A stretch of DNA of 64,000 bases, from assembly GCF_000527155.1 (NCBI RefSeq), contig NZ_AZUQ01000001.1:2539615-2603614 (forward strand), given 5' to 3'. This document shows, one piece after another, positions 1 to 8,390 of the stretch. The first letter of the stretch is position 1; each line of letters begins with the position of its first letter. A program made the translations under genes and the position numbers. The stretch is from Haloglycomyces albus DSM 45210 (lineage in GTDB: Bacteria > Actinomycetota > Actinomycetes > Mycobacteriales > Micromonosporaceae). Below the pieces are notes generated by a model that saw only the letters and a list, made by a program, of their open reading frames with translations, made no database searches and was not told the DNA's origin.

Positions 1-13
1 GCGACGCAGACCT

Positions 14-31
14 CCGGATTTATCCGTGGGG
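14..31. repeat. 18-bp repeat, copy 1 (CRISPR-repeat-like)
   Basis: CCGGATTTATCCGTGGGG, identical to bases 251-268. It is itself partly self-complementary (CGGAT against ATCCG). The layout resembles a type I-E CRISPR repeat core (C-run, short palindrome, GGGG), but only two copies, 237 bp apart, are visible, so an array is not shown. Confidence 0.5.
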
Positions 32-206
32 TTAGTCGCTCACAACGGTGCGCGGTGGAATACTCGAGCCCGATGTAAGCCGCCCGCGCAATATCAGTAA
101 ACTGTATCCGGGCAACTGCGATAGCCAAGCAACCGCCTACGCCGCAGGGCTTGCGGTGTCAGCCTGTGGAGACCTCGCCGCCGGGCGGTCGACGAATCAG
201 GAACCA

Positions 207-268
207 ATGGCCCCGCGAGGGGACCATGCCAACCTTCGGGTTGGAATCCCCCGGATTTATCCGTGGGG
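207..268. other. Three consecutive hairpins
   Basis: Hairpin 1 (207-226) has a CCCC/GGGG core closed by a GCGA tetraloop. Hairpin 2 (229-244) has CCAACC paired with GGTTGG around a TTCG tetraloop. Hairpin 3 (248-268) contains the 18-bp repeat. GNRA and UUCG are the two classic stable RNA tetraloops, so a structured transcript is possible. No known RNA family is recognised. Confidence 0.35.
251..268. repeat. 18-bp repeat, copy 2 (CRISPR-repeat-like)
   Basis: Identical to bases 14-31. Here the preceding bases are CCC, so CCCC (248-251) can pair with GGGG (265-268) around the inner CGGAT/ATCCG arms, giving a longer hairpin at 248-268. No third copy is found at the 60-bp spacing expected of a type I-E array. 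Confidence 0.5.
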
Positions 269-463
269 AGGAGGTCAATGATCCGGGGTATTGGACATGG
301 GATCGTCGGCGCTTACTGGGTTCCGGAAGAAAGGGGACACTTCGACGTGTCTTGGCGAGGTCGTTCGTATTCCGGTCACCCAGGTGCCTTTTTAGGTGGC
401 CTTGACCGGTTAGTTTGCTTGAAGGGTGGTGTGCGCGAGGGTCGGACATGCCCCTCGACGGCG

Positions 464-1480
464 TCAGTATGGGCGGAACGATGCGGTGGGCGGCGCCGCG
501 GGTACGATCCAGTTCGTCTGTGCTCCGTGACGTAATTGTGAACCTTTGTGACGTCGACGGGAGGCCACGAGATGGGACGCGGCCTGTTCCCAATCCGGGT
601 AGGCGAATCCAATTCCGTCATCCGACAGCCGACCCGGCACGACCCGACGACTTTTCAACAGCAGTTCGGTATCCGACCTGAGCACCCACGCAGCGACTTC
701 GGTCATCCACTTGGCCGCGGGAAGTCCGATCGGCATTTTCCAAGCACGGCGCAGTATCCGCATGAAGTCGCGCTGAGGAATCGGATTCGGCGAAGCGAGA
801 TTGACGGGCCCACTAATCACGTTGTCCAAGAGGTGTTTGACGGCAGCGACGAAATCATCACCGTGAATCCAGGAAATATACTGCCGCCCACCTGCGACCG
901 AACCGCCCAGTCCCAGGCGGGATATCCACGATAGCCAATCGAAAATGCTGCCCTGATCGGGAGACATCACCATGGCAGCACGCAAGGCCACTTTTCGGGT
1001 CCGTGGGGTGTCGGCCGCCTTCTGTGTCGCCTCCCATTCCCGGGCAATACGGACGCTGAACTTCCAATAATCCGGTACATCCGGTTCGCGACCGCCCAAC
1101 GTTCCAGCCTCATCATGCGGGGATTCGAAGGTGTGCGCATATATCGTTGCAGTACTCATTTGCAACCACACCGCGGGTGGAGTCGGGGACTGTGCGATAG
1201 CGTCCCCCACGATGCGAGCACTATCGGTCCGCGATCGCATCATATCTCTGAGATTTTCGTCGGTATAGCGACACGAAACGCTCTTTCCGGCGAGGTTGAC
1301 AACCGCATCGGCGGTCTCGATACTGCGGGGCCAATCTCCGAAGGTTCGGCCGTCCCAATGAACTTCGTTGGGACGTTTCGGATTGCGGGTAAGTATGGTG
1401 ACCGTGTGGCCGTCGGACGTGAGGTGACGTTCGAGGAGTCGGCCCACGTGTCCGCTACCGCCGGGGAGAACGATGTGCAT
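464..1480 (-). CDS. TIGR01777-family epimerase (extended SDR)
   Basis: A 338-residue protein of the YfcH/TIGR01777 family, cytosolic NAD(P)-dependent SDR-like proteins of unknown substrate. The Rossmann motif GGSGHVG lies at residues 7-13, an S-T-A-T-I-Y segment stands where the family's active-site Ser/Tyr region falls, and the C-terminal part has the DUF1731 pattern (PAAKWMTEVAAWVLRSDTEL). The ATG at 1480 begins MHIVLPGG, the usual family N-terminus. Another ATG at 1498 adds six residues, and neither has a clear ribosome-binding site. About 30 residues after DUF1731 are extra. It is divergent from the Nudix gene. The family is well supported, the substrate unknown. Confidence 0.85.
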   Translation of the reverse strand: MHIVLPGGSGHVGRLLERHLTSDGHTVTILTRNPKRPNEVHWDGRTFGDWPRSIETADAVVNLAGKSVSCRYTDENLRDMMRSRTDSARIVGDAIAQSPTPPAVWLQMSTATIYAHTFESPHDEAGTLGGREPDVPDYWKFSVRIAREWEATQKAADTPRTRKVALRAAMVMSPDQGSIFDWLSWISRLGLGGSVAGGRQYISWIHGDDFVAAVKHLLDNVISGPVNLASPNPIPQRDFMRILRRAWKMPIGLPAAKWMTEVAAWVLRSDTELLLKSRRVVPGRLSDDGIGFAYPDWEQAASHLVASRRRHKGSQLRHGAQTNWIVPAAPPTASFRPY

Positions 1481-1660
1481 GCGATTAACTATAGCCATTT
1501 GTTTGAACAGGTCACAGGGTGGACGTGTGGAAACTTTGAGGAGAGTAATTAGGTACAAACGCCTAGGTGTTCGTCTGGTGGGCTCCGGCAATGGATTACG
1601 CTCAGGGCGCCCGTTGAACTATGCGGCCATGGTCCAGCGTGAAACCCTGAAGGAGCCTCT

Positions 1661-2209
1661 TTGATCACCAACGATCACATTGCCGAAACGACGTACCGGT
1701 ATCTTGAGAGTTACCCCGATGACAAGGAGGAACTGCAGCCGTTCCTTGACATCGTTGACGGTACCGAATCAGTAGCGACGCGCTCGCGGTTGGCCGGGCA
1801 CGCGACGGCCAGCGGCTTCGTGTTGGACGACGCCGGTCGAGTTCTTCATATCGAACATCGTGCTTTGGGAAGGCTGCTTCAGCCTGGGGGTCACATCGAG
1901 CCGAAGACCGATGAAACCTTGATCGGGGCCGCTCGTCGCGAGGTTGCCGAGGAGACCGGACTCGAGGCGATCGCACCGTTCGATGGTATAGAAACGCCTG
2001 TGTGCGTTGACATTCAACGTATCCCCGATTCTCCTGTGAAGAAGGAGCCGGAGCACTGGCATTTTGACTTTCAGTTCGTGTTCGTTCGTACTGACCACTC
2101 GGAGGTTCGCATTCAGGAATCGGAAGTAGCCGGGCACAGGTGGGTGCCACTGAACGAACTCGACAGTGTGAGGATTCAGCGTCGTATCCGGGCGATGCGG
2201 GGCGTGTGA
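1661..2209 (+). CDS. Nudix hydrolase
   Basis: A 182-residue cytosolic hydrolase of the Nudix superfamily, which cleaves nucleoside diphosphates linked to another moiety. The Nudix box spans about residues 77-101, ending in REVAEETGL, which supplies the metal-binding glutamates. The box is slightly expanded: two extra residues separate GGHIEP from the RE pair. The start is TTG at 1661, chosen because AAGGAG lies 5 bases upstream and the next in-frame starts lack such a site. The specific substrate cannot be read from the sequence. Confidence 0.85.
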   Translation: MITNDHIAETTYRYLESYPDDKEELQPFLDIVDGTESVATRSRLAGHATASGFVLDDAGRVLHIEHRALGRLLQPGGHIEPKTDETLIGAARREVAEETGLEAIAPFDGIETPVCVDIQRIPDSPVKKEPEHWHFDFQFVFVRTDHSEVRIQESEVAGHRWVPLNELDSVRIQRRIRAMRGV

Positions 2210-2372
2210 TCGGCCTTCGCTGCACATTCTTGGTGCTGGTCGCGAGCGAAAGGGTCAACGTTTATGCCGCGAACGGGATCAAGAAACAGAGTGGCTCCGG
2301 ATGCTCACATGAAAGCCAGGATGTTTTGGGTGAGGCGAGTTCGAAGTGCCTCACCCAACGAATGATCGTTGA

Positions 2373-2930
2373 CTAAGCCGATATGTCTTTCACCGCCGCG
2401 TCGAGAACGGACTCGAGTTTGGTCAGTACCTCCGCGTCGTGGTATTGACCGTCAGAGCCTTTAAGTGCCAGCGCGTTGCCCAAGCAGAGCTGCGCTTCCT
2501 CAACCGGTCGACCGCTGCTGTTGCGAACCATTTGACGCAGGTGCGGAAGGGCGTTGTCGCCGCCGCTCTTTCCCGGAGACGCCGTTATCGTCGCTGTTAC
2601 CGGTCGTGACAGCGGGGAAGCGTCCGGGAAATCCGCATTCGTCCGGGACAACCAGTCGAGTGCGTTTTTGACGACCCCAGAGGGGTAACCGTTGTAGGCG
2701 GGGGAGCTGATGATGAAGACGTCAGCGCGACCGACCGCACCGGCGAACTCACGGACGGCTTCGGGAATCGGGTCAACCTCCAGGTCCTCGCTGAACAGTG
2801 GAAGAACACCGGGGTCGAGAACCGTGGTTTGGTGGTCTTTTTTCTTAGCGAGGTGCTCGAGGGTGGCGATGACGGCTCGGTTGCCGGAGTCCTTGCGGAT
2901 GCTTCCGGCAATGAGGGCGATATTGGCCAT
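2373..2930 (-). CDS. NADPH-dependent FMN reductase family protein
   Basis: A 185-residue flavodoxin-fold reductase of the ChrR/SsuE/azoreductase type, expected to reduce FMN or quinone-like substrates with NAD(P)H. The phosphate-binding loop GSIRKDSGNRAV is near residues 8-19, and the family motif SPAYNGYPSGVVKNALDWLS lies mid-protein. The start at 2930 (MANIALI) is preceded by AAGGAG at a good distance, so the longer upstream frame is rejected. The gene stands alone. The substrate is not predictable. Confidence 0.88.
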   Translation of the reverse strand: MANIALIAGSIRKDSGNRAVIATLEHLAKKKDHQTTVLDPGVLPLFSEDLEVDPIPEAVREFAGAVGRADVFIISSPAYNGYPSGVVKNALDWLSRTNADFPDASPLSRPVTATITASPGKSGGDNALPHLRQMVRNSSGRPVEEAQLCLGNALALKGSDGQYHDAEVLTKLESVLDAAVKDISA

Positions 2931-3334
2931 CGAGGTCTCCTTCGTGCGTTTTCGGTCAGGGAAGTATGGATGTCGCCCGGCCATGGAAATTGTCATCGCC
3001 CCATGTGAAAACGATGCGTTTCCGTTTGTGTCTCACACCTGAACGGAATGAAAGTGCCGGACGGATCCAGGGTATCGGATTCCAACATCGCCTCCACTTC
3101 GGAGGAAACCCGCCGTTGTGACGACTCTTTACTGTCCGGTTCGGGGCGATTCAAAGATACCCGTGGAACGGGTGCGAGGCAAGTGGCCCTCTGGAAAGCG
3201 GATGAGACACCGAACGAGTGACGCACCGCACTGTGTGGCTTTGGAGATTAGGTGCTGACTCAGCTAAGTGGACTCATACTGTTCGTGACCGATGGCGAAG
3301 TCGTGATGCTGTGAAGGGAAGGGCTCGGTCGACG
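2931..3334. other. Divergent intergenic region, reductase / GMC oxidoreductase
   Basis: This stretch lies between two divergently transcribed genes and should hold both promoters. A small hairpin-like palindrome, AAACG-ATG-CGTTT, lies at 3009-3021 about 80 bases upstream of the reductase start. A 77-codon frame on the minus strand (2993-3226) has no recognisable features and is not called. Confidence 0.4.
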
Positions 3335-5197
3335 ATGGCAAAGGATTTCAATCGCCGAACGTTTCTGGGCGCCACTGGACTGACAGGATTGGCGGCAATC
3401 GATATACTGGGGATCGGTGACCCGGTCGATGCCACCGATGAGGCCCCGGAAGAGGTTGATTTCGTCGTAGTCGGCTCCGGCCCCGGCGGAACGCCGGTGG
3501 CGACTCGGCTGGCGCAGGAAGGCTTCACCGTCCTGGTCCTGGAGGCGGGCCCGCCCGCCGGGGATGACACTCTCTACAGCGTTCCGGCGCTGCACCATAA
3601 GATCGGTGCCACGGATACGGAGGTTCGGTGGGATTACTACGTTCGGCACTATACCGATCAGGAACTGAGCGAATCCAGCAGTCAATGGGTCGAAGGACGT
3701 GGAGTTCTATATCCGCGTGCGTCCACACTCGGTGGTTGCAGTGCGCATCATGCCATGATCACCATGTACCCGGAACCGTCGGATTGGACGCATATCCAGC
3801 GGGTCACGGGCGATGATTCCTGGCATCCGGAACGGATGTGGCAACACTGGGAGCGACTGCGGTCCTGGCAGCCCTTGGAACACTACGCCCTCAACGAGTT
3901 CGTTTCCATTGACCCACAAGTCGGAGCGCTCGTGGACGCCACTCTCAACGAAGTGGCCGAACTACCGGGCGGAGGGGTCACCGACGACTGGGAGGGTCTG
4001 AACGTCAAGGAGAATATTTCCAGTCGCAATCAAGGATTCTATCCACCCGAATTGGCCACCGATCACGGTCGACGAGTCTCCATGCGTGAACGACTGCGAT
4101 CGACGGCCCGGCAACATCCTGATCGTCTGTACATTGTGACCGACGCTCTGGCCGAAAGAATCCACCTCGACGGCGACTCCGAAACGACGCCGCGAGCGGT
4201 GGCCGTCGATTATCTGAAGGGGCGTCATCTATACGCCGCTTCGCCCGAGCACCGACCTATCGATGACGGGACCCGGACGTCCTCACGCCGGACGGTCAAG
4301 GTACACCGAGAGGTCATCGTCGCCGCGGGAGCGTATAACAGTCCGCAGCTTCTCATGTTGTCGGGAATCGGGCCGAAATCCCACCTCACCGGGCATGGGA
4401 TCGAGTGCCGTGTCGACCTCCCCGGCGTCGGTGCGAATCTCCAGGATCGCTACGAGGTTCCCGTCGTCACCGAACATCCCGACTTCATGCTGCTGTCGGC
4501 CTGTACTTTTGGCGAGGGCCTGTTCGACCCGTGCTTGAGCGAATGGGAGGCGATGCAGCGAACGCCTTTGGGTGAATTGACGTTCTATGGAACGAATGGA
4601 GCGATTGGGGCGGTCAAACGTCGCTACGGCGACGACGAACGCGCCCAGTTGTACGTCTTCGGGCTCCCAGTCGACTTCCGAGGCTATCGCCCCGGCTATG
4701 ACGACGGATACGTACACGACAAATTTACCTGGTTGATCCTGAAAGGGTTCGATTCCTCCCGGCAGGGAACCGTTCGGCTACGGTCGGCCGATCCGACCGA
4801 AACGCCCAGGATCAATCACCGCAAGTTCGACGACGGCGACCTGTCCGCACCTGATATCGACGCGCTCGTGGATTCCCTCCACATGGTGCGGCGGATCAAC
4901 GCGAACGCCGCGGTGGGAACCGAGGTGTGGCCGGGCGAATCGGTCGAGACCGAAGCCGAGATACGACGCTGGATTCGGCAGGAAGCCTGGGGGCATCATG
5001 CCTCCTGCACGAATCCCATCGGATCCGCTCCGGCGGAAGGCGCGGTTTTGGACGGTCGGTTCCGAGTCCACGGAGTCACAGGTCTGCGGGTCGTCGACGC
5101 GTCCAGCTTTCCTCGGATACCCGGCCTCTTCCTCTGGGCACCCACCGCGATCATTTCCGAAAAGGCAGGCGAGGACATCCTGACCGACCATTCCTGA
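3335..5197 (+). CDS. Tat-exported GMC-family FAD oxidoreductase
   Basis: A 620-residue flavoprotein of the glucose-methanol-choline oxidoreductase family. The N-terminus has a twin-arginine signal (NRRTFLG at residues 6-12, then a hydrophobic stretch), so the folded flavoenzyme is probably exported. The FAD motif GSGPGG is at 47-52, the GMC signature region contains STLGGCSAHHAMI, and the C-terminus has the conserved HHASCTNPIGSA segment with the catalytic-type histidines. The ATG at 3335 is chosen because it places the Tat signal at the N-terminus; a purine-rich GAAGGGAAGGG lies upstream. Substrate could be an alcohol or a sugar. It is distinct from the cytosolic BetA encoded at 54-56 kb. 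Confidence 0.85.
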   Translation: MAKDFNRRTFLGATGLTGLAAIDILGIGDPVDATDEAPEEVDFVVVGSGPGGTPVATRLAQEGFTVLVLEAGPPAGDDTLYSVPALHHKIGATDTEVRWDYYVRHYTDQELSESSSQWVEGRGVLYPRASTLGGCSAHHAMITMYPEPSDWTHIQRVTGDDSWHPERMWQHWERLRSWQPLEHYALNEFVSIDPQVGALVDATLNEVAELPGGGVTDDWEGLNVKENISSRNQGFYPPELATDHGRRVSMRERLRSTARQHPDRLYIVTDALAERIHLDGDSETTPRAVAVDYLKGRHLYAASPEHRPIDDGTRTSSRRTVKVHREVIVAAGAYNSPQLLMLSGIGPKSHLTGHGIECRVDLPGVGANLQDRYEVPVVTEHPDFMLLSACTFGEGLFDPCLSEWEAMQRTPLGELTFYGTNGAIGAVKRRYGDDERAQLYVFGLPVDFRGYRPGYDDGYVHDKFTWLILKGFDSSRQGTVRLRSADPTETPRINHRKFDDGDLSAPDIDALVDSLHMVRRINANAAVGTEVWPGESVETEAEIRRWIRQEAWGHHASCTNPIGSAPAEGAVLDGRFRVHGVTGLRVVDASSFPRIPGLFLWAPTAIISEKAGEDILTDHS

Positions 5198-5299
5198 ACC
5201 CCGCATCTCGCTTGTACCTTGACGCATCGCGTGTGAGGGTTGCCCTGCGATGAGGCGTTCTGCGATGCTGTGGTGTCCCACGACGGTTAGGAGTGTCGC

Positions 5300-6319
5300 A
5301 TGTATTCGGTGGAGCACGACGTCTTTCTGCTCGGTGGACGGCAGTCGCAACGGACGCCCGCAGAAACCCTGGGCGATCTCGTTGACTACAGTCGTGTGGC
5401 CGACCGGAGCGGGTTCGACACCGTTTGGTTCGCCGAGCATCACTTCATCGACTACGGATTGAATCCCGCCACGATGACCATGGCCTCGCACGTTCTGGCG
5501 GCCACCGACAACATCAACGTGGGAACGGCGGTCGTGATGCTCTCACAACATCACCCGGTCATGGTCGGAGAGCAGGTAGCACTCCTGGAGGCGCTCGCGC
5601 CGGGCCGTTTCCGTCTCGGCGTAGGTCGCGGCGGTCCCTGGGTCGACTTGGAGGTGTTCAATTCGAGTCTGGAGCGCTTCGAATCCGGGTTCCCCGAAGC
5701 GCTGGAGGTATTGCGGCGATGGTTGACCGCCGACGGCGACGTGTGGTTTGCCGGCGACCGTTTTTCCTTTCGTCCGGTGAGTCCCGTGCCCCCGCCGCCG
5801 TACCGCGAATCGGATCCGAATCTCATGTGGGTAGCGGCGACCGGTGAGCACACCGCCCGATTGGCGGGGCGAATGGGACTGCCGTTGTTGCTGGGGATGC
5901 ATACCGTCCCAGCCGACCACGAACACATGATCGACATATGGCGGCAGGAAGCGAGCGCCCACGGTCACGACGTCCACAGGGCCCAGCATGCCGCGGCCCT
6001 CCTCGCTCAGGTGGTGGACGGCCCCGGTGACCGTTCCCGACTGTGGCACCGGATGCGAACGTTGTTGGGATACACCGACCAGTATCAGTCGTTGCTGCGG
6101 CGTGGCAGCCCGAACCACGACGCGTACGTGGATTTTCTCCTCTCGCAACACGCCGTTGGCAGTGAACAGGAGGTTATGGAGAAGTTGACCGACGCCGCCG
6201 ACGCGTCGGGTGTGCGCCGGCAGCTCCTGTTCGTCGAGGGAATGGGTGATCCGAAAGCGGTGACGGACAACATCGCGACCCTGGGTAAGCTCATTTCCTT
6301 AGGCGGACCGCGATCGTGA
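5300..6319 (+). CDS. Luciferase-like (LLM class) flavin-dependent oxidoreductase
   Basis: A 339-residue TIM-barrel protein of the bacterial luciferase-like monooxygenase family, which uses FMN or F420. It has the family run FDTVWFAEHHF near residue 40, INVGTAVVML near 75, and RFRLGVGRGG near 105. The ATG at 5300 follows TTAGGAG. It is co-directional with the GMC gene 102 bp upstream, but a shared pathway is only a guess. The cofactor (FMN or F420) is undecided, though F420 use is common in actinomycetes. Confidence 0.85.
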   Translation: MYSVEHDVFLLGGRQSQRTPAETLGDLVDYSRVADRSGFDTVWFAEHHFIDYGLNPATMTMASHVLAATDNINVGTAVVMLSQHHPVMVGEQVALLEALAPGRFRLGVGRGGPWVDLEVFNSSLERFESGFPEALEVLRRWLTADGDVWFAGDRFSFRPVSPVPPPPYRESDPNLMWVAATGEHTARLAGRMGLPLLLGMHTVPADHEHMIDIWRQEASAHGHDVHRAQHAAALLAQVVDGPGDRSRLWHRMRTLLGYTDQYQSLLRRGSPNHDAYVDFLLSQHAVGSEQEVMEKLTDAADASGVRRQLLFVEGMGDPKAVTDNIATLGKLISLGGPRS

Positions 6320-6373
6320 TCGTGACCGAACTGATCTCGCGACACCATTGTGTGCAGTACCGTGAACGACGCT

Positions 6374-7303
6374 CTAGGTGTGCCGAAGGACCTTCTCCAG
6401 GTTGAGGACGCCGACTCGACTCTTCCACTGGACTCCGGCCTCGAATGCGTCGGCCAGAGCGGCTCGCATTGAGGAGTTGCGGGGGAGTTCGATCGGTGCG
6501 ACGGATTCGGGAAGAGCGTACACAAAGCGGTAGATATCGCCGGCGGCGTCCCTACCGGCGTTCTCCTCCGGACCGATGAGGTCGAAGAGTGATGCGAACG
6601 CGCGAATGTTCGATCGAGCCGGTAGCCAGTCGTTCAGCTGCGGATCCAGCAACCAGGAATCACAGGTCATCGTGATTTCTTCGGGAGCGGGGAACAGGTC
6701 CGGGAAGCTCTTGGGGAAGAATTCTCGGGCCAGGTGAACCGAGTCGGCGATCCGTTCCACACTCAGCGGTCCGCCCTCGCCCCGGATGTGCAGTCCCAAG
6801 TGTGGTTGGGTAGTGCTTCCCTCAATACAGAATTGCAAACGTCCCAGCTGATAGAGGCTGCCGCGAACGTGACAGGTGAACCAGAACGCGACATCGAGTC
6901 CGGCGCGTTGATAGAGGCGGCGATTGAGCCTGAGCTTTTCCCCGACGTCACTCATGACTCGGCGGGAATGGACCTGATTGACATTGTGCTGCCGGTGGTA
7001 GTTCACCATGTCGTCCAATGCCGCCAGAAGAGGATAGAGCCCCAACAGAGCGTCGGCCGGTGTACTCGACGGTAGTTTGGGCCACTGCCGCCACGCCGGT
7101 TCCCCCATGGTGGAAATAATGTCCTGGTAGAGGCGGTTGGCAAGAACAACCTGGTCGTCACTCAGGCGGTGGGCGGCGTCAGCGGCCTCCTGCGCATCCA
7201 ACACGTCCGCGTTGCACCATTCCAGCAACCTGTTGTACACCAGATCGGGGCTGGGGTGGTTGTACTGCTGACAGGCATCGGGCTCGGGGAGCTCGGTATT
7301 CAC
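6374..7303 (-). CDS. GNAT-like acyltransferase (NAT_N/GNAT_C type)
   Basis: A 309-residue protein resembling actinobacterial 'acyltransferase domain-containing' proteins with an N-terminal NAT_N-like helical domain and a C-terminal GNAT-like domain. The C-terminal half has the family patterns LGLHIRGEGGPLSVERI, then FFPKSFPDLFP, CDSWLLDPQL and LPARSNIRAF. The GTG at 7303 is chosen because CGGAGG lies 8 bases upstream and the longer frame has no site. The acyl donor and acceptor are unknown. It sits alone, convergent with the LLM gene. Confidence 0.7.
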   Translation of the reverse strand: MNTELPEPDACQQYNHPSPDLVYNRLLEWCNADVLDAQEAADAAHRLSDDQVVLANRLYQDIISTMGEPAWRQWPKLPSSTPADALLGLYPLLAALDDMVNYHRQHNVNQVHSRRVMSDVGEKLRLNRRLYQRAGLDVAFWFTCHVRGSLYQLGRLQFCIEGSTTQPHLGLHIRGEGGPLSVERIADSVHLAREFFPKSFPDLFPAPEEITMTCDSWLLDPQLNDWLPARSNIRAFASLFDLIGPEENAGRDAAGDIYRFVYALPESVAPIELPRNSSMRAALADAFEAGVQWKSRVGVLNLEKVLRHT

Positions 7304-7592
7304 GTCGGTTGCCTCCGTTGGTCGTCGGCGGGACAGGGTGGCATCACAGTCGGCTGCGACCTGGCGAGTCCATCGGTGATGAGAGCGCCAATGGTGTAAC
7401 GGCCAAACGTTCCACAATCAGTATGTCACCTCACGGCCGGGAAAACGAAGCCGACTTTTCAGCAGGGAAAGCCTCGGGCGACCCCAAACGAGCTTACGCC
7501 CAACGGCGGAGAGATCCGTACGACGGTATCGGTCGACATACCGCGCCTGGTCGCCGCCAAGTGTCACACCCCTGCTTGCTAGGGTGACGGTC

Positions 7593-7952
7593 ATGAATGC
7601 CACCAGGAACCCGAAACGGACCGGCATTGCCCGTCTGTTCACGCCGGGATGGATATTCCTGCACATTCTCGCGCTCACCTTGATCCCCATGTTTCTCTGG
7701 CTGGGGTATTGGCAACTCTCCCGCGCACAAGGTGGTAATGCTCTGAGCTGGGGATACGCCCTGGAGTGGCCGGTATTCGCCCTGTTCACCCTGGCCTTGT
7801 GGATACGCCAGATTCGGGCTGAAATGCGTACCGATCGAGCCGATAGGAAAGGTCAGCCGACTCCGGCGGAGCAGGATCAACCGCCTCCAATGCGCTCGCC
7901 GTGGGAGCGCGACATCATCGCAGCCAGGGAAAGAGAAGGTTCGGGTATTTAA
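7593..7952 (+). CDS. Small SURF1-like membrane protein
   Basis: A 119-residue protein with two predicted membrane segments (about residues 17-38 and 50-68) followed by a charged, proline-rich cytosolic tail. The first segment, ending LGYWQLSRAQ, resembles the N-terminus of SURF1, the cytochrome oxidase assembly factor, but the rest of SURF1 is absent. In actinomycetes such a protein commonly precedes a DUF3817 gene, as here. The ATG at 7593 was preferred to a GTG three codons earlier. The stop TAA is followed at once by the next ATG, so the pair is translationally coupled. Confidence 0.75.
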   Translation: MNATRNPKRTGIARLFTPGWIFLHILALTLIPMFLWLGYWQLSRAQGGNALSWGYALEWPVFALFTLALWIRQIRAEMRTDRADRKGQPTPAEQDQPPPMRSPWERDIIAAREREGSGI

Positions 7953-8309
7953 ATGAACGCACAGCTCAAGCGTTTTCGGATTGTCGCTTACATCGTCTCG
8001 TGCTTTTTGATCATCCTGATGTTCGTGGCCGTGCCGCTGCGTTACATATTCGGGATTGAGAGCCTGTCGACGGTTATCAGTCCCATTCACGGGCTGTTCT
8101 ACATGCTGTACCTGGTGCTGGGTTTTCAACTCGCACAGCAGGCCGAGTGGAAGTTTTGGCCCGAGACCGTGGGCCTTCTACTTGGAGGTACCGTTCCGAT
8201 CGGTTCGTTTTTTGTGGAGCGGTGGGCGCACCGGCGAATCCTGGAGGAACATCCCCAGGCCGCCGACCCCAAACCGGCGGAGGACGAAACCGCGCACAGT
8301 GCCAACTAG
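7953..8309 (+). CDS. DUF3817 integral membrane protein
   Basis: A 118-residue protein with three hydrophobic segments matching the actinobacterial DUF3817 pattern: LKRFRIVAYIVSCFLIILMF at the start, then the central HGLFYMLYLVLGFQLA and the final GGTVPIGSFFVERWAH. The family's function is unknown. The start codon directly abuts the stop of the preceding membrane protein gene, and a strong hairpin follows the stop. Confidence 0.88.
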   Translation: MNAQLKRFRIVAYIVSCFLIILMFVAVPLRYIFGIESLSTVISPIHGLFYMLYLVLGFQLAQQAEWKFWPETVGLLLGGTVPIGSFFVERWAHRRILEEHPQAADPKPAEDETAHSAN

Positions 8310-8337
8310 CCTCGACAATCGGCGACGATTTCAATGG

Positions 8338-8377
8338 TCAGTGGCCTGCCGACGGTATTGCGTCGGCAGGCCACTGA
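8338..8377. terminator. Bidirectional terminator hairpin
   Basis: A perfect 16-bp inverted repeat, TCAGTGGCCTGCCGAC at 8338-8353 and its complement at 8362-8377, with an 8-base loop. It lies between the convergent DUF3817 and MMPL genes. There is no long T-tract, but position and strength fit a two-way terminator. Confidence 0.8.
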
Positions 8378-8390
8378 CGGTAGTTCTCAC

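Larger units (their letters stand above)
1..463. other. Non-coding left edge
   Basis: No convincing gene is seen before the epimerase stop at 464. The open frames here are short, overlap on both strands and match no family I know. The stretch holds two copies of an 18-base repeat and a run of three adjacent hairpins, listed separately. It could be the flank of an element lying to the left of the window. Confidence 0.5.

Noticed and set aside
1-268. CRISPR array
   Set aside because: Only two copies of the 18-mer, 237 bp apart, without regular spacers or cas genes in the window; kept as a repeat only.
2993-3226. 77-codon frame in the reductase/GMC intergenic region
   Set aside because: No ribosome site, no domain, and it covers the expected promoters.
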